From Planctomycetaceae bacterium (GTDB taxonomy: Bacteria; Planctomycetota; Phycisphaerae; SM23-33): 64,000 bases of DNA. The position numbers and the translations under genes are program-made. Positions 1 to 7,776 of this stretch are shown one piece after another; positions within the stretch are counted from its first letter, which is position 1; the number at the start of each line of letters is the position of its first letter. Below the pieces are notes generated by a model. That model saw only the letters and a program-made list of their open reading frames with translations. It searched no databases and was not told the origin of the DNA. Location: positions 62,001 to 126,000 of the forward strand of contig JAJFVE010000111.1 of NCBI GenBank assembly GCA_021371965.1, given 5' to 3'.

Positions 1-1
1 C

Positions 2-73
2 GCCGTCAGCGGCCAGGTGGTCACCGAGGACGTGCTAGGGTCCATTTTCTCGCGGTTCTGCGTGGGCAAGTAA
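2..73 (+). CDS. mnmE: tRNA modification GTPase MnmE, C-terminal end only
   Basis: Only the last 23 codons lie in the window. They read through a TTEDLLG-like segment (VTEDVLGSIFSRF) to the terminal motif FCVGK followed by a TAA stop. The C-terminal C-[ILV]-G-K tail is a hallmark of MnmE/TrmE, whose cysteine is needed for the 5-carboxymethylaminomethyl modification of wobble uridine in tRNA together with MnmG. The identification rests on this short tail alone, but the motif is very specific. A copy of the GTTAGCGG-type repeat begins one base after the stop. Confidence 0.85.
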   Translation, partial: AVSGQVVTEDVLGSIFSRFCVGK

Positions 74-74
74 C

Positions 75-161
75 GTTGGCGGAATCATCGCTCGCAGTGC
101 GGGGACCAGGGAAACAACCCGTCGAGCAAGTCGAAGATCCCCTGGGGACTCGATCGCTAAC
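75..161. repeat. GTTAGCGG-family palindromic repeat, copy A
   Basis: An 87-bp element begins with GTTGGCGG and ends with TCGCTAAC, an imperfect terminal inverted repeat. Its right half (CGTCGAGCAAGTCGAAGATC, then CCTGGGGACTCGA) is nearly identical to copies at 32181-32269 and similar to 60819-60892. TCGAG at 122-126 can pair with CTCGA at 149-153. It fills the gap between the convergent mnmE and PH-domain genes and could act as a bidirectional terminator, although no T-run follows. Confidence 0.7.
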
Positions 162-215
162 AAAACGCGATATAGACGCGCACGTCAGGACCACTCCCTC
201 CGTCCGGGATCAGAG

Positions 216-761
216 CTACATGCCTTTGGCGCGATAGACCGCTTCCAGGACGATCTTGTGCACTTCCAGCGGGCGGGAGATGTGGGCCCAGGCGGGCTGT
301 TTGTCGTCGGGGTGGTCGAGCGTCAGTGTCAACGACGCGATGCCCAGGAGCTTCTCCGCCCGCGAGGCCGTCAGCAGCACCTGGTTCACGCTGCGCAAAT
401 CCCAGCAGGCCACATCGAGCTTTCGCATCGAGTAGATCCGCAAGATGCGGCGGTTGGTCAGCACGTACATACGTCCCAGCCAGCCGATGAACGCCGCCGT
501 CAGGCAGGCCACGGCCAGCAGCAGACACGCCGGAAACAGCACGCGGGCGCTGCGATCGCTGCCGATGAATCCGTCGGCGACGCTCGAAGCGACCACCGCC
601 AACGCCGCCACCAGCAGGATCGGCCACGAGGCCAGCAGGATGTACCATCCGCTGGGCTTGATGGCCAGCAGGATCACCTCGCCGTCCTGCAGGATGCCCG
701 ATGAAATCATGATCGGCTGAGCGACCGCTTCCAGTTCCGTAGGTTGTGCCGAACCGGTCAT
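216..761 (-). CDS. PH-like domain (bPH2/DUF304) membrane protein
   Basis: The product has 181 residues. Two hydrophobic segments lie at about 40-62 and 75-100 and are followed by a bacterial pleckstrin-homology-like domain. The diagnostic run is YVLTNRRILRIYSM, then an LRSVNQV strand and the GIASLTLTL strand, as in YdbS/YdbT-type proteins. These proteins are membrane anchored, and their ligand is unknown in most cases. The start codon overlaps the hpt stop by four bases (ATGA), so the two genes are translationally coupled. The functional link to purine salvage is not clear from the sequence. Confidence 0.8.
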   Translation of the reverse strand: MTGSAQPTELEAVAQPIMISSGILQDGEVILLAIKPSGWYILLASWPILLVAALAVVASSVADGFIGSDRSARVLFPACLLLAVACLTAAFIGWLGRMYVLTNRRILRIYSMRKLDVACWDLRSVNQVLLTASRAEKLLGIASLTLTLDHPDDKQPAWAHISRPLEVHKIVLEAVYRAKGM

Positions 762-1366
762 AGGGCGTCCTTGCCGGCAGGGGCAATCTCCAGCACGCGA
801 ATATCCGGCAGATTGCGAAAACGGTCGTCGTAGTCCAGCCCGTACCCGACGACGAAGCGGTCGGGCACGTCAAAGCCAATCATGTCGGCGGCGAAATCGC
901 ACCGCCCGTCAGAGCGATCTTTGCGAAGCAGCACGCACGAGCTCAGCGTCAGCGGGCGCCGCTGTCGCAGGCGCGCGGCGATGGTCTTGAGCGTGGCGCC
1001 GCTGTCGAGAATATCGTCCACCACCAGGACGTTTCTTCCGGCCACGACGCCGGGAACCGGTCCGCACGAGACCCGCCCGCTTGGGCGCGTTGCCGTGCCG
1101 CGGTAGGAGGAGGCTTCCACCATCGTGACGCGAAATGGCGTGTGAATGCGGCGGACCAGGTCGGCGGCGAACACGACTGCGCCGCTGAGCACCACCACCA
1201 GCGTCAGTTCCTGTCCGTCATATCGCGAGTCGATAGCCATGGCCAACTCGGATACGCGCTGGGCGATGCGCCGGCGGGAGACGACGATGGCCCCCGCTGT
1301 CGGCAGCGGCGTGCTGCGGACCCGCCTGGAGCGGGCAGTTCTGCCTGTGGAGGAATTGCGTCTCAT
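758..1366 (-). CDS. hpt: hypoxanthine-guanine phosphoribosyltransferase
   Basis: This enzyme salvages hypoxanthine and guanine with PRPP to give IMP and GMP. The type I PRPP-binding motif VLVVDDILDSGATL lies at about residues 113-126, and the first-domain strand VVVLSGAVVFAADL and the hood region PDRFVVGYGLDYDDRFRNLP are present. I chose the ATG at 1366 (202 residues), which gives a family-like length and has a GGCGGG stretch upstream. The frame stays open to an ATG at 1483, which would add 39 low-complexity residues without family similarity. The gene is first in a two-gene operon with the PH-domain protein. Confidence 0.9.
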   Translation of the reverse strand: MRRNSSTGRTARSRRVRSTPLPTAGAIVVSRRRIAQRVSELAMAIDSRYDGQELTLVVVLSGAVVFAADLVRRIHTPFRVTMVEASSYRGTATRPSGRVSCGPVPGVVAGRNVLVVDDILDSGATLKTIAARLRQRRPLTLSSCVLLRKDRSDGRCDFAADMIGFDVPDRFVVGYGLDYDDRFRNLPDIRVLEIAPAGKDAL

Positions 1367-1497
1367 AGCACCCGCCGATCCGCTCTGGAACCGCGCTTGG
1401 CGGCTGCCCACGACGGCGGCCGCAAAGGCATCGTAAACCGCTGAGGAGGTTATTTCAATCAGGATACGCGCGGCGCGAGCCATCGGGGCGTTTTTCT

Positions 1498-1526
1498 TTG
1501 GCAGCCCCGACCCGCATGTATATGAT
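1498..1526 (+). promoter_or_regulatory. sigma-70-like promoter for the 1577 gene
   Basis: TTGGCA (1498-1503) and TATGAT (1521-1526) are separated by exactly 17 bp, and a TG dinucleotide lies three bases before the -10 box. Transcription would start near 1533. The gene downstream has a strong AAAGGAGAT ribosome-binding site and begins at 1577. The call is made by eye against the sigma-70 consensus. Confidence 0.55.
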
Positions 1527-1576
1527 ATTCCAGACTTCGACCGTACAAGCTCTCTGCCGCAAAGGAGATATCGAGA

Positions 1577-3532
1577 ATGCTTTCAGTGAAACGATTGGCG
1601 TGCGGGTTGGCTTTGACTGTCCTGGCGATCGGCATGGCGGGGTACGCTCAGGATGCCGCCGCACCGCCGCCGGCCAAACCCAAACCCCAAGCCGAACCGG
1701 TGCTGGGCCACATCCCTGCCGGGGCCATGGGATTCTTCGTGGTCAACAGTGTTCAGAACCTTCTTCAGTCGGCGGACGATCTGGCCGCCGAATGGGGCGC
1801 CGACAAGGAACTCGGTCCCAAGCAGCCCGGTCGCATGGCCGCGCTGGTGCAAGGGATGGCGCAGTTGGGTCCGGGATTCAATCCCAACGGCGGGTTCGCT
1901 GCCGTCATGCTCGACCCGACGGAGTTCGGGGTGGATCTGGCAGAGACGATGGGTCTCAAGAAGGCTCCCCCGGCCGGCGAGACAGCCCCGGCGGCCGAGA
2001 AGCCCGGGCTGCCCTGGCTGATGTTCATCCCCGGCCAGGACGTTGCGCAGGTGTTCCCCGGCTACGAGCGTACGCCGGCGGGGAAGTACACCAGCGTCAA
2101 GCTGAGAATGGGCACGGTGCTGGCGGTGCAGGCCGGAGGATACATCGCCATCAGCCCCAGCGAGAAGGTCTTGGCGGCGGCGCTGGGTGCGCAAAAGATG
2201 GTATTGGACGAGATGGCGCCCGACCAGGCCAAGTTCGTCAAGTCGTCGGCCTTGGCGATTCATCTGAATATGAAGATCGCCTCGCCGCAGATCAACCAGG
2301 CGATCAAGCAGCAGGAAGACCAGATGCGGTCGATGATGCGCGAGGGCGGCCAGGCGGGCATGCCGCCCGAGGCGGCCGCCTCGATGCAGGGCATCCTGTC
2401 GATCCTGCCGCTCTACCGCGAGATGCTCTCCAGCGCCGACTCGCTGACGCTGTCGCTGCGGATCGAAAACACCGGGCTGCTGGGCGAGGCGATGGTGGCC
2501 ATGTCGCCCGATAGCCGCTTCACCAAGTTGCTGACGGCCTACCAGGCCGCCGCCGACGTTCCGGCTTTGCTCAACCGCCTGCCCGACCTGTCCTACGCCG
2601 CGGCCTTTGGCCTTAAGGGCGGCACGCATACGCCCGAGACGGAGAAGATCGCCTCTGATCTGCAGGACGCGATGTTGAACAGCCCGGCCATCGCCAAGCT
2701 CGGTCCGGAGTACAAGGCCAAGGTCAAGGCCAACGCCGTGGCGATGCAGCGGCAGATGAAGAACGTGCAGGTGGTGGTGGGGCAGGCCCCGCCGCAGTCC
2801 AAGGCCGTGCTGGGCGTCGGCGCCGCACTGGGCTGTGACGACTCGGCTGCCCTCAAGGCCGCCCTGGTGGAATACGCCTCCATGATGGAAACGCAGATCA
2901 ACGCGATGGCCGGCGACAAGCCCGCCGATCAGAAGGGCAAGATCGTCTACAAGAAAGACGCCCTGAAACTTGGCGACCTGTCCGTCGACAGCATCGAGAT
3001 CGTGCCACCCAAGGAGATCGAGGAACCCGCCCAGAAGCAGGAGAATCGCCTGGCGATCCTGGGCGACAAGAAGATCGAGATCCTGCTGGCGGCGCCGGAC
3101 AAGACCCTCGTCGTCGCCAGCCTCGGCGGCGGCACGGAAATGCTCGCGCAGACGATCCAGACCGCCAAGGCCGCCGGCGGAACCATCGGCCAGGGCCCCG
3201 CCGCCGCGGAGTCGCTCAAGTACATGCCGGCCAATCCGTTCATGGCCGCCCTGGTCAACGTGCCCAATACCTCCGCGCTGTTCCAGAGGATCGAGAAGGT
3301 GACCGAGCCGGGCAAGGCCCCGCCGAAGGTCCCCGTGACGACGGCCACGCCCATTGCCTTGGCATCGGCGATCAGCGGGACGAACGTCCGCGGCTCGGTG
3401 TTCGTGCCCCGCGTGGTGATCAAGGAGATCATCGCTTCGGTGAAGTCGCAGGCCGAGGCAGCGACCCGCCCCGCCGGCGCCGAAGGCGGCGCGGGCGGCG
3501 ACCCTTCGCCGGCGCCGGTGGAAATGAAGTAG
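1577..3532 (+). CDS. large exported protein of unknown function
   Basis: The product has 651 residues. An N-terminal signal peptide (MLSVKRLACGLALTVLAIGM, then cleavage near AGYA-QDA) is followed by a proline-rich spacer and a long, mostly helical soluble region without transmembrane segments. Segments such as HIPAGAMGFFVVNSVQNLL and the repeated patterns of weak beta strands and glycine turns resemble planctomycete secreted proteins that lack a functional assignment. The C-terminus is low complexity (AGAEGGAGGDPSPAPVEMK). An excellent ribosome-binding site and a promoter precede it. It stands alone, convergent with the zinc-ribbon operon. I do not recognise a catalytic motif. Confidence 0.85.
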   Translation: MLSVKRLACGLALTVLAIGMAGYAQDAAAPPPAKPKPQAEPVLGHIPAGAMGFFVVNSVQNLLQSADDLAAEWGADKELGPKQPGRMAALVQGMAQLGPGFNPNGGFAAVMLDPTEFGVDLAETMGLKKAPPAGETAPAAEKPGLPWLMFIPGQDVAQVFPGYERTPAGKYTSVKLRMGTVLAVQAGGYIAISPSEKVLAAALGAQKMVLDEMAPDQAKFVKSSALAIHLNMKIASPQINQAIKQQEDQMRSMMREGGQAGMPPEAAASMQGILSILPLYREMLSSADSLTLSLRIENTGLLGEAMVAMSPDSRFTKLLTAYQAAADVPALLNRLPDLSYAAAFGLKGGTHTPETEKIASDLQDAMLNSPAIAKLGPEYKAKVKANAVAMQRQMKNVQVVVGQAPPQSKAVLGVGAALGCDDSAALKAALVEYASMMETQINAMAGDKPADQKGKIVYKKDALKLGDLSVDSIEIVPPKEIEEPAQKQENRLAILGDKKIEILLAAPDKTLVVASLGGGTEMLAQTIQTAKAAGGTIGQGPAAAESLKYMPANPFMAALVNVPNTSALFQRIEKVTEPGKAPPKVPVTTATPIALASAISGTNVRGSVFVPRVVIKEIIASVKSQAEAATRPAGAEGGAGGDPSPAPVEMK

Positions 3533-3549
3533 TCACCAGAGACGCTATC

Positions 3550-3632
3550 GGCTGTCAGCTATCAGCAAGAGCAGGTACGATGAGTGCGAGGTTCTTGCTT
3601 ACACTGACAGCTGATAGCTGAAAGCTGCTTCA
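3550..3632. repeat. heptamer-repeat hairpin (GCTATCA/GCTGATA type)
   Basis: The left arm (GCTGTCA, GCTATCA, GC, then AAGA) and the right arm (TCTTGCTTACA, CTGACA, GCTGATA, GCTGAAA, GCTGCTT) are built on a 7-bp unit and are complementary across a central loop. The element fills the 97-bp gap between two convergent genes, and its right end coincides with the stop codon of the zinc-ribbon gene at 3630-3632. A related hairpin occurs at 55479-55537. Confidence 0.75.
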
Positions 3633-4169
3633 GGCTTTGCCTTTTGCTTTGCCCTTGCCGGCAGGTCCGCCGACGGCGAGTTTGCCCTTGAGGTCGCGCA
3701 GCAGGCCTTTGAGGACAGGTCCGGGAATGCACGTGAGGGACTCGTCGGAGGTCTTGTCGGCCAGGAAGTCATCGACCGCCGACTGGCCCATGCTCTGGTG
3801 CTTCTTGAGCTTGTCGATCTGTTCCTGCGACTGATCGAGCGAGCCGTTGAAGATGCCCAGGCAGTAGCTGACCACGAAGGGGTACAGGTCCTCGGGCGTC
3901 AGGTCGTCGCGCTGCTCGAAGGGGACGGAGGCGGCCGAGCCGACCTCGGCCAGCAGTTGGCGTTCCTGGTCGATCAGAGCCTGGCGCTCTCGCTGGCGGG
4001 CCTGTTCGAGATCGGCGTCTTCGCTGACGTCGAGCAGGTCGGCCTCGGTGACCGGCGCGGGGATGTAGTTTCCCTGCTTGCAATAGGGGCATTTGCCACG
4101 CTTGCCGCCGGCGGTGTCGGGGGCCTGGATCGATTTGCCGCAGTGCTCGCAACGGAATTTGATCGGCAT
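3630..4169 (-). CDS. zinc-ribbon protein with coiled-coil middle
   Basis: The product has 179 residues. The N-terminus carries a CxxC...CxxC zinc ribbon (FRCEHCGKSIQAP ... GKCPYCKQ) of the kind common at the start of planctomycete proteins. A charged helical stretch (LEQARQRERQALIDQERQ) follows, then an alpha-helical region of unknown fold and a Gly/Lys-rich tail (GPAGKGKAKGKA). No catalytic site is visible. It is the last gene of a three-gene operon, starting three bases after the YjbQ stop. The stop codon lies at the edge of a heptamer-repeat hairpin. Confidence 0.8.
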   Translation of the reverse strand: MPIKFRCEHCGKSIQAPDTAGGKRGKCPYCKQGNYIPAPVTEADLLDVSEDADLEQARQRERQALIDQERQLLAEVGSAASVPFEQRDDLTPEDLYPFVVSYCLGIFNGSLDQSQEQIDKLKKHQSMGQSAVDDFLADKTSDESLTCIPGPVLKGLLRDLKGKLAVGGPAGKGKAKGKA

Positions 4170-4172
4170 CGC

Positions 4173-4586
4173 TTACTCTCCGATCGCTTTAATGATCAGT
4201 CTCTTGGCTCGCTGCCCGTCGAACTCGGCATAGTATACCTGCTGCCAAGGTCCCAAGTCCAGCCGCCCCTTGGTAATCGGCAGCACTACCTGGTGATGCA
4301 CCAGCAGATTCTTCAGGTGGGCGTCGCCGTTGCTTTCGCCGGTGCGATGGTGGCGATAATCCTCTCTATACGGCGCCAAGCCCTCCAGCCACTCGTCGAT
4401 ATCGCCCAGCAGGCCGCTCTCGGCGTCGTTGACGAACACCCCGGCCGTAATGTGCATCGCCGAGACCAGCACCATGCCTTCGGCGATCCCACTTTCGGAA
4501 ACGGCCCGCTCGACCTGCTCGGTAATCAGCACGTACTCGCGATGCTTGCGCGTGTTCATCGTGAGGTATTGCGTGTGCGACTTCAT
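4173..4586 (-). CDS. yjbQ: YjbQ/UPF0047 family protein
   Basis: The product has 137 residues, the usual size of this one-domain family. It carries the family signatures [37 protein letters not shown], and [20 protein letters not shown], with the conserved histidines that bind the metal. YjbQ proteins have been linked to thiamine phosphate synthase activity, but the physiological role is unsettled. I chose the ATG at 4586, which overlaps the stop of the upstream membrane protein by four bases (ATGA). The frame is open further upstream, but those codons belong to the overlapping gene's antisense reading. Confidence 0.9.
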   Translation of the reverse strand: MKSHTQYLTMNTRKHREYVLITEQVERAVSESGIAEGMVLVSAMHITAGVFVNDAESGLLGDIDEWLEGLAPYREDYRHHRTGESNGDAHLKNLLVHHQVVLPITKGRLDLGPWQQVYYAEFDGQRAKRLIIKAIGE

Positions 4587-4777
4587 GTCCGCCAATCGTC
4601 CTTGCTCTTGCCCGCCTTGAAACGCCAGACCGCGGCAATGACCAGGATGATGATAATAATCGCCCAGACGACCTTCAGGGCCAGAAAAATCCCCTTCACG
4701 AGAAACCATCCGATCAACAGCAGCAGCGCGATGAAGAATAGAACCCACGGCGTGCTTGTGCCTTTGTTCTTGGCCAT
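4583..4777 (-). CDS. small two-helix membrane protein
   Basis: The product has 64 residues, with a charged N-terminus ([10 protein letters not shown]), a long hydrophobic region at about 11-50 ([15 protein letters not shown], then [16 protein letters not shown]) that could form one or two membrane helices, and a charged tail. It is the first gene of the operon with yjbQ and the zinc-ribbon gene, and the ATGA overlap with yjbQ supports its being real. No known family is recognised. An AT-rich TATCAT lies just before the start codon. Confidence 0.7.
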   Translation of the reverse strand: MAKNKGTSTPWVLFFIALLLLIGWFLVKGIFLALKVVWAIIIIILVIAAVWRFKAGKSKDDWRT

Positions 4778-4820
4778 ACCATATGATAGTCATAGCGAAT
4801 TGGGCGGTAGCCTTCAGTTC

Positions 4821-4977
4821 CAGGGAAAAGTCGCGGCGGAGGCACGGAATGAAAAAGTAATTCGTTGTTTGAATTACTTTTTCGTTTCGTGCCGGTACGA
4901 TATCAAGGCCAAGTATTCATCAAAGCCGGCGAAACGGCTTTGAAGAACACCTGGTGCCTCCGCCGCGACTTTCCCTG
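4821..4977. repeat. inverted-repeat element with two internal hairpins
   Basis: Arms 4821-4844 and 4955-4977 are perfect inverted repeats over 23 bp apart from one extra A. Inside, 4842-4863 pairs with 4871-4892 (AAAAAGTAATTC/GAATTACTTTTT core, 7-base loop), and 4920-4928 pairs with 4935-4943 (TCAAAGCCG/CGGCTTTGA, 6-base loop). The whole folds as a three-way junction. It lies in the divergent gap between the yjbQ operon and the radical SAM gene, ending 21 bp before that gene's start codon. It has no coding capacity. It may be a MITE-like element or a structured leader. Confidence 0.75.
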
Positions 4978-4997
4978 CAACCGATGGGTCTCACTCA

Positions 4998-6731
4998 ATG
5001 AGGAATCTCGAACACGACATCCGCACCCGCCTGCTGCCGCGGGTCAGCGCCCCGGCCCAGTACATCGGCCTGGAGATCAACGCCCGCCGCAAAGACCCCG
5101 CCGCCGCGGCCGTCAGCGTCGCGATGGCCTTCCCCGACGCCTACGGCGTGGGCATCTCGCACCTGGGCAGCCAGGTGCTCTACCAGATGCTCAACGACAT
5201 GCCCGCCGTCGCGTGCGACCGAGCGTACTGCCCGCAGGTCGACGCCGAAACCGTCATGCGCGAGCAGGGCGTCCCGCTGTTTGGCTGGGAAAGCCGCTGC
5301 GCACTGGCCGACTTCGACATCCTGGGCTTCTCCCTGGCGTACGAGCTCTGCGTCACCAACGTCCTGACGATGCTCGACCTGGCGGGGATCCCGCTGCATG
5401 CAAGCGAGCGCCGTCCGGGCGACCCGATCGTCGTCGGCGGCGACGCCCTGGCCGACAGCCCCGAGCCTGTGGCGGATTTCTTCGACCTCTTCCTCGTCGG
5501 CGACGGAGAAGAGCCCCTGCGAGAGCTGGCCGAACTTGTCGCCAAGCTCAAGCCGGCCGGCGCCTCGCGAGACGAGATCATTGCCGCCGCCCAGCACGCC
5601 ATCAAGGCCGCCTATGCCCCGCGCTTCTACAAAGGCGCCGCCGGGCCGGTGGTGCGGTCCCATCTGGCAGACCTGCACGCTTGCCCGACTATCAAGTGCC
5701 CGCTGGTGCCCCTGGCCGAGGGCGTGCACGAACGCGTCGTCATAGAGATCATGCGAGGCTGCCCGAACGGCTGCCGCTTCTGCCAGGCCGGCGCCACCCG
5801 CCTGCCCGTGCGCTGCCGCAGCGTGGATGAAATTGTCGATGCCGCCCGCGAGGCCCTGGCCGCCACGGGCTACCGCGAAATCTCGCTGCTGAGCCTCTCG
5901 ACCAGCGACTATCCCAAGCTCGACGAGCTGATCGAGCGTCTCAATGCCGAGTTCGCGCCCCAGCACGTGTCGATCTCGCTGCCGAGCCTTCGAGCCGACA
6001 GCCAACTGGCGCAGCTTCCCAAGCTGACCAGTTCTGTCCGCAAGGGCGGCCTGACCATCGCCGCCGAGGCCGCCAGCCAGCGCCTCCGCCGCGCCATCCG
6101 CAAGGATATCACCGACGAGAACATGCTCGCCGGCGTCCAGGCCGCCTACGCCGCCGGATGGCGCAGCGTGAAGGTGTACTTCATGGCCGGCCTGCCCGGC
6201 GAGACGCCCGCCGACATTGACGCGATCTTCGACCTGTGCCTGAAGCTCTGCCACACGCGGCGCGAGGTCGACGGCAAGAGCGGCACCGTCAACGCCGGCG
6301 TCTCCTGGTTTGTGCCCAAGCCTCACACCCCCATGCAATGGTGCGCGATGCAGACGGCCGAGTACTTCTTCGCCGTGCGACAGCGCCTGCTGGACCTGTC
6401 GCGACGCAGCCCCGTGACGTTCAAGTTCCACCGCATCGAGCAGAGCATCCTGGAAGCAGTGATCTGCCGCGGCGGGCGCGAGGTTGGCGCCGCGATCGAG
6501 GCCGCCTGGCGCCGCGGAGCACGGATGGATTCCTGGTCGGAGCATTGGGACTGGGCCAAGTGGCAGGAGGCCTTCGCCGAGACCGGCATCGACATCGCCG
6601 CGATCGCGCATCGCGAAATTCCGACCGACGCCGTCTTGCCTTGGTCGCACATCACCGGCCATCGCCGAGGCGATTTCCTGCTCGAGGAATACCGGCACAT
6701 GCAGGCCGCGCTGGTCCAAGAGAAGCCATAA
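4998..6731 (+). CDS. TIGR03960-type radical SAM protein
   Basis: The product has 577 residues. The N-terminal half resembles a B12-binding-like Rossmann fold (FPDAYGVGISHLGSQVLY, IVVGGDALADSPEP), followed by a radical SAM core with the iron-sulphur triad C255-x3-C259-x2-C262 in RGCPNGCRFCQAGA. The core continues with EISLLSLSTSDY and GLPGETPADIDAI strands. This matches the TIGR03960 family, whose substrate is unknown. In many bacteria it is fused to or followed by a TIGR03936 (DUF2344) partner. That partner is not adjacent here. The gene is preceded by the structured repeat at 4821-4977 and has no strong ribosome-binding site. Confidence 0.85.
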   Translation: MRNLEHDIRTRLLPRVSAPAQYIGLEINARRKDPAAAAVSVAMAFPDAYGVGISHLGSQVLYQMLNDMPAVACDRAYCPQVDAETVMREQGVPLFGWESRCALADFDILGFSLAYELCVTNVLTMLDLAGIPLHASERRPGDPIVVGGDALADSPEPVADFFDLFLVGDGEEPLRELAELVAKLKPAGASRDEIIAAAQHAIKAAYAPRFYKGAAGPVVRSHLADLHACPTIKCPLVPLAEGVHERVVIEIMRGCPNGCRFCQAGATRLPVRCRSVDEIVDAAREALAATGYREISLLSLSTSDYPKLDELIERLNAEFAPQHVSISLPSLRADSQLAQLPKLTSSVRKGGLTIAAEAASQRLRRAIRKDITDENMLAGVQAAYAAGWRSVKVYFMAGLPGETPADIDAIFDLCLKLCHTRREVDGKSGTVNAGVSWFVPKPHTPMQWCAMQTAEYFFAVRQRLLDLSRRSPVTFKFHRIEQSILEAVICRGGREVGAAIEAAWRRGARMDSWSEHWDWAKWQEAFAETGIDIAAIAHREIPTDAVLPWSHITGHRRGDFLLEEYRHMQAALVQEKP

Positions 6732-6787
6732 TGATTCGTTGTTTGGGCATGGTTCAAATGAAGGTGACAACGAATCTTGTTTTGTCA

Positions 6788-6821
6788 GCGGTCGAGTTTG
6801 CTCGACCGGCAGCAGTTTTTT
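6788..6821 (+). terminator. probable rho-independent terminator after the radical SAM gene
   Basis: GCGGTCGAG and CTCGACCG form an 8-bp GC-rich stem with a short TTTG loop, and a run of six or seven T lies about 7 bp downstream. The stem sequence is also close to the right end of the GTTAGCGG repeat family in reverse orientation. The gap between stem and T-run makes it an imperfect terminator. The rest of the 6732-7039 gap holds a possible promoter and a leader hairpin, and nothing else that I can recognise. Confidence 0.5.
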
Positions 6822-6825
6822 GCAA

Positions 6826-6861
6826 TTGACATCTTGACTTTCCCTCGGATCGCAATATGGT
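6826..6861 (+). promoter_or_regulatory. possible promoter of the 7040-13196 exported-protein cluster
   Basis: A consensus TTGACA (6826-6831) is followed by a second TTGACT (6834-6839), and TATGGT (6856-6861) lies 16 bp after the latter. The region is AT-rich compared with its surroundings. A small hairpin CAGCCC-GCGATT-GGGCTG (7002-7019) sits just before the AAGGA ribosome-binding site of the first gene and could affect its translation. The boxes are judged by eye. Confidence 0.35.
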
Positions 6862-7039
6862 GTGGGCATAAGGTGCATATGTTGCTGTGCAACGTTGCTT
6901 AAGGAAGAGCTTCATGTTGTCAGCCGGAAGTACATTTCCAGGGTCGTGCGGTCACATTGAACTTGAACTCAATTGCATTGGGCGAGGCTTGGTCTGTCTA
7001 TCAGCCCGCGATTGGGCTGCCTAACGAAAGGAACTCGTC

Positions 7040-7669
7040 ATGCTCAAGAGAATCAGCCTGACGGCGGTTATTGTGACGACAAACCTGTTCTTGGCCATCG
7101 GATGCGAGGAGAAGGCGAAGGAACTGGCGGTGACGGCCGACGAGCAGGCGGCCTTGTCGAAGGTTTCGAGCGTGGCGGTGGTTCCGTTATCTGACGCCTC
7201 CGGCCAGCCGGGCTCGGGAGGCACGGTGGTCGGTCCGGTCACTGAGATGGTGCTCTCGCCGGGCATCAAGCTCGTGGAGCGGGCACAACTGGACAAGCTC
7301 GTGCAGGAGAAGGATCTCAAGGACCTGTACAGCAACAGCGGCCGCGCCGCCGAGGTCGGCAAGATCGCCGGGGTCGACATCGTGATTGTCGGCGAGGTGA
7401 GCCAGTACGAGAAATCAGCCAACCCGACCAACATTTCGGTTCCGTACTTCGGCGGCGGCACGACTATCACGAGCTACAAGGTCGGCCTGGGCGTGCGGGC
7501 CGTGCGCGTCAGCGACGGGCAGATTATCTACACCCGCACGGGCAACGGCAGCGACGGCGCCGGTTTTGCCCGCGCCGCTCAGAAGGCCGCCCGCGAGGCT
7601 CTGGGCCCGTGGCGCGAGTATTTCTCGCAGCGACAGTCGGCCCCGAAGGCGCCTGAGGCGAAGAATTAG
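7040..7669 (+). CDS. CsgG/FlgO-like lipoprotein, first of cluster
   Basis: The product has 209 residues. The signal sequence ends in the lipobox LAIGC with the lipidated cysteine at residue 22. The mature part matches the CsgG/FlgO-type fold: a first strand VSSVAVVPLSDASG, then IKLVERAQLDKLVQEKDL, a helix-strand AAEVGKIAGVDIVIVGEV, and a C-terminal strand RAVRVSDGQIIYTRTG. Proteins of this fold form or support outer-membrane channels and rings. A clear AAGGA site precedes the start. It is the first of six consecutive exported proteins on the same strand. The family placement is by pattern, not by a search. Confidence 0.75.
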   Translation: MLKRISLTAVIVTTNLFLAIGCEEKAKELAVTADEQAALSKVSSVAVVPLSDASGQPGSGGTVVGPVTEMVLSPGIKLVERAQLDKLVQEKDLKDLYSNSGRAAEVGKIAGVDIVIVGEVSQYEKSANPTNISVPYFGGGTTITSYKVGLGVRAVRVSDGQIIYTRTGNGSDGAGFARAAQKAAREALGPWREYFSQRQSAPKAPEAKN

Positions 7670-7776
7670 TTCGGTCCGGTTATATCCGAGGCCGCTGCGG
7701 CGATCTTCTTCGCCGCGGCGCCTCCTTATCAGCCCGCAATTCGTTCCGCGAGGCATATGATCCAGGAGTTGCATCG

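Noticed and set aside
1367..1483. N-terminal extension of hpt from an ATG at 1483
   Set aside because: The added 39 residues have no family counterpart, and the ATG at 1366 gives a normal length.
1583..2629. Long open frame of 348 codons opposite the 1577 gene
   Set aside because: It mirrors the high-GC codon pattern of the real gene, has an arginine/histidine/glycine-rich composition and no signals of its own. The same applies to the long antisense frames at 4995-6878, 15339-16976, 19971-21281 and 32475-34436.
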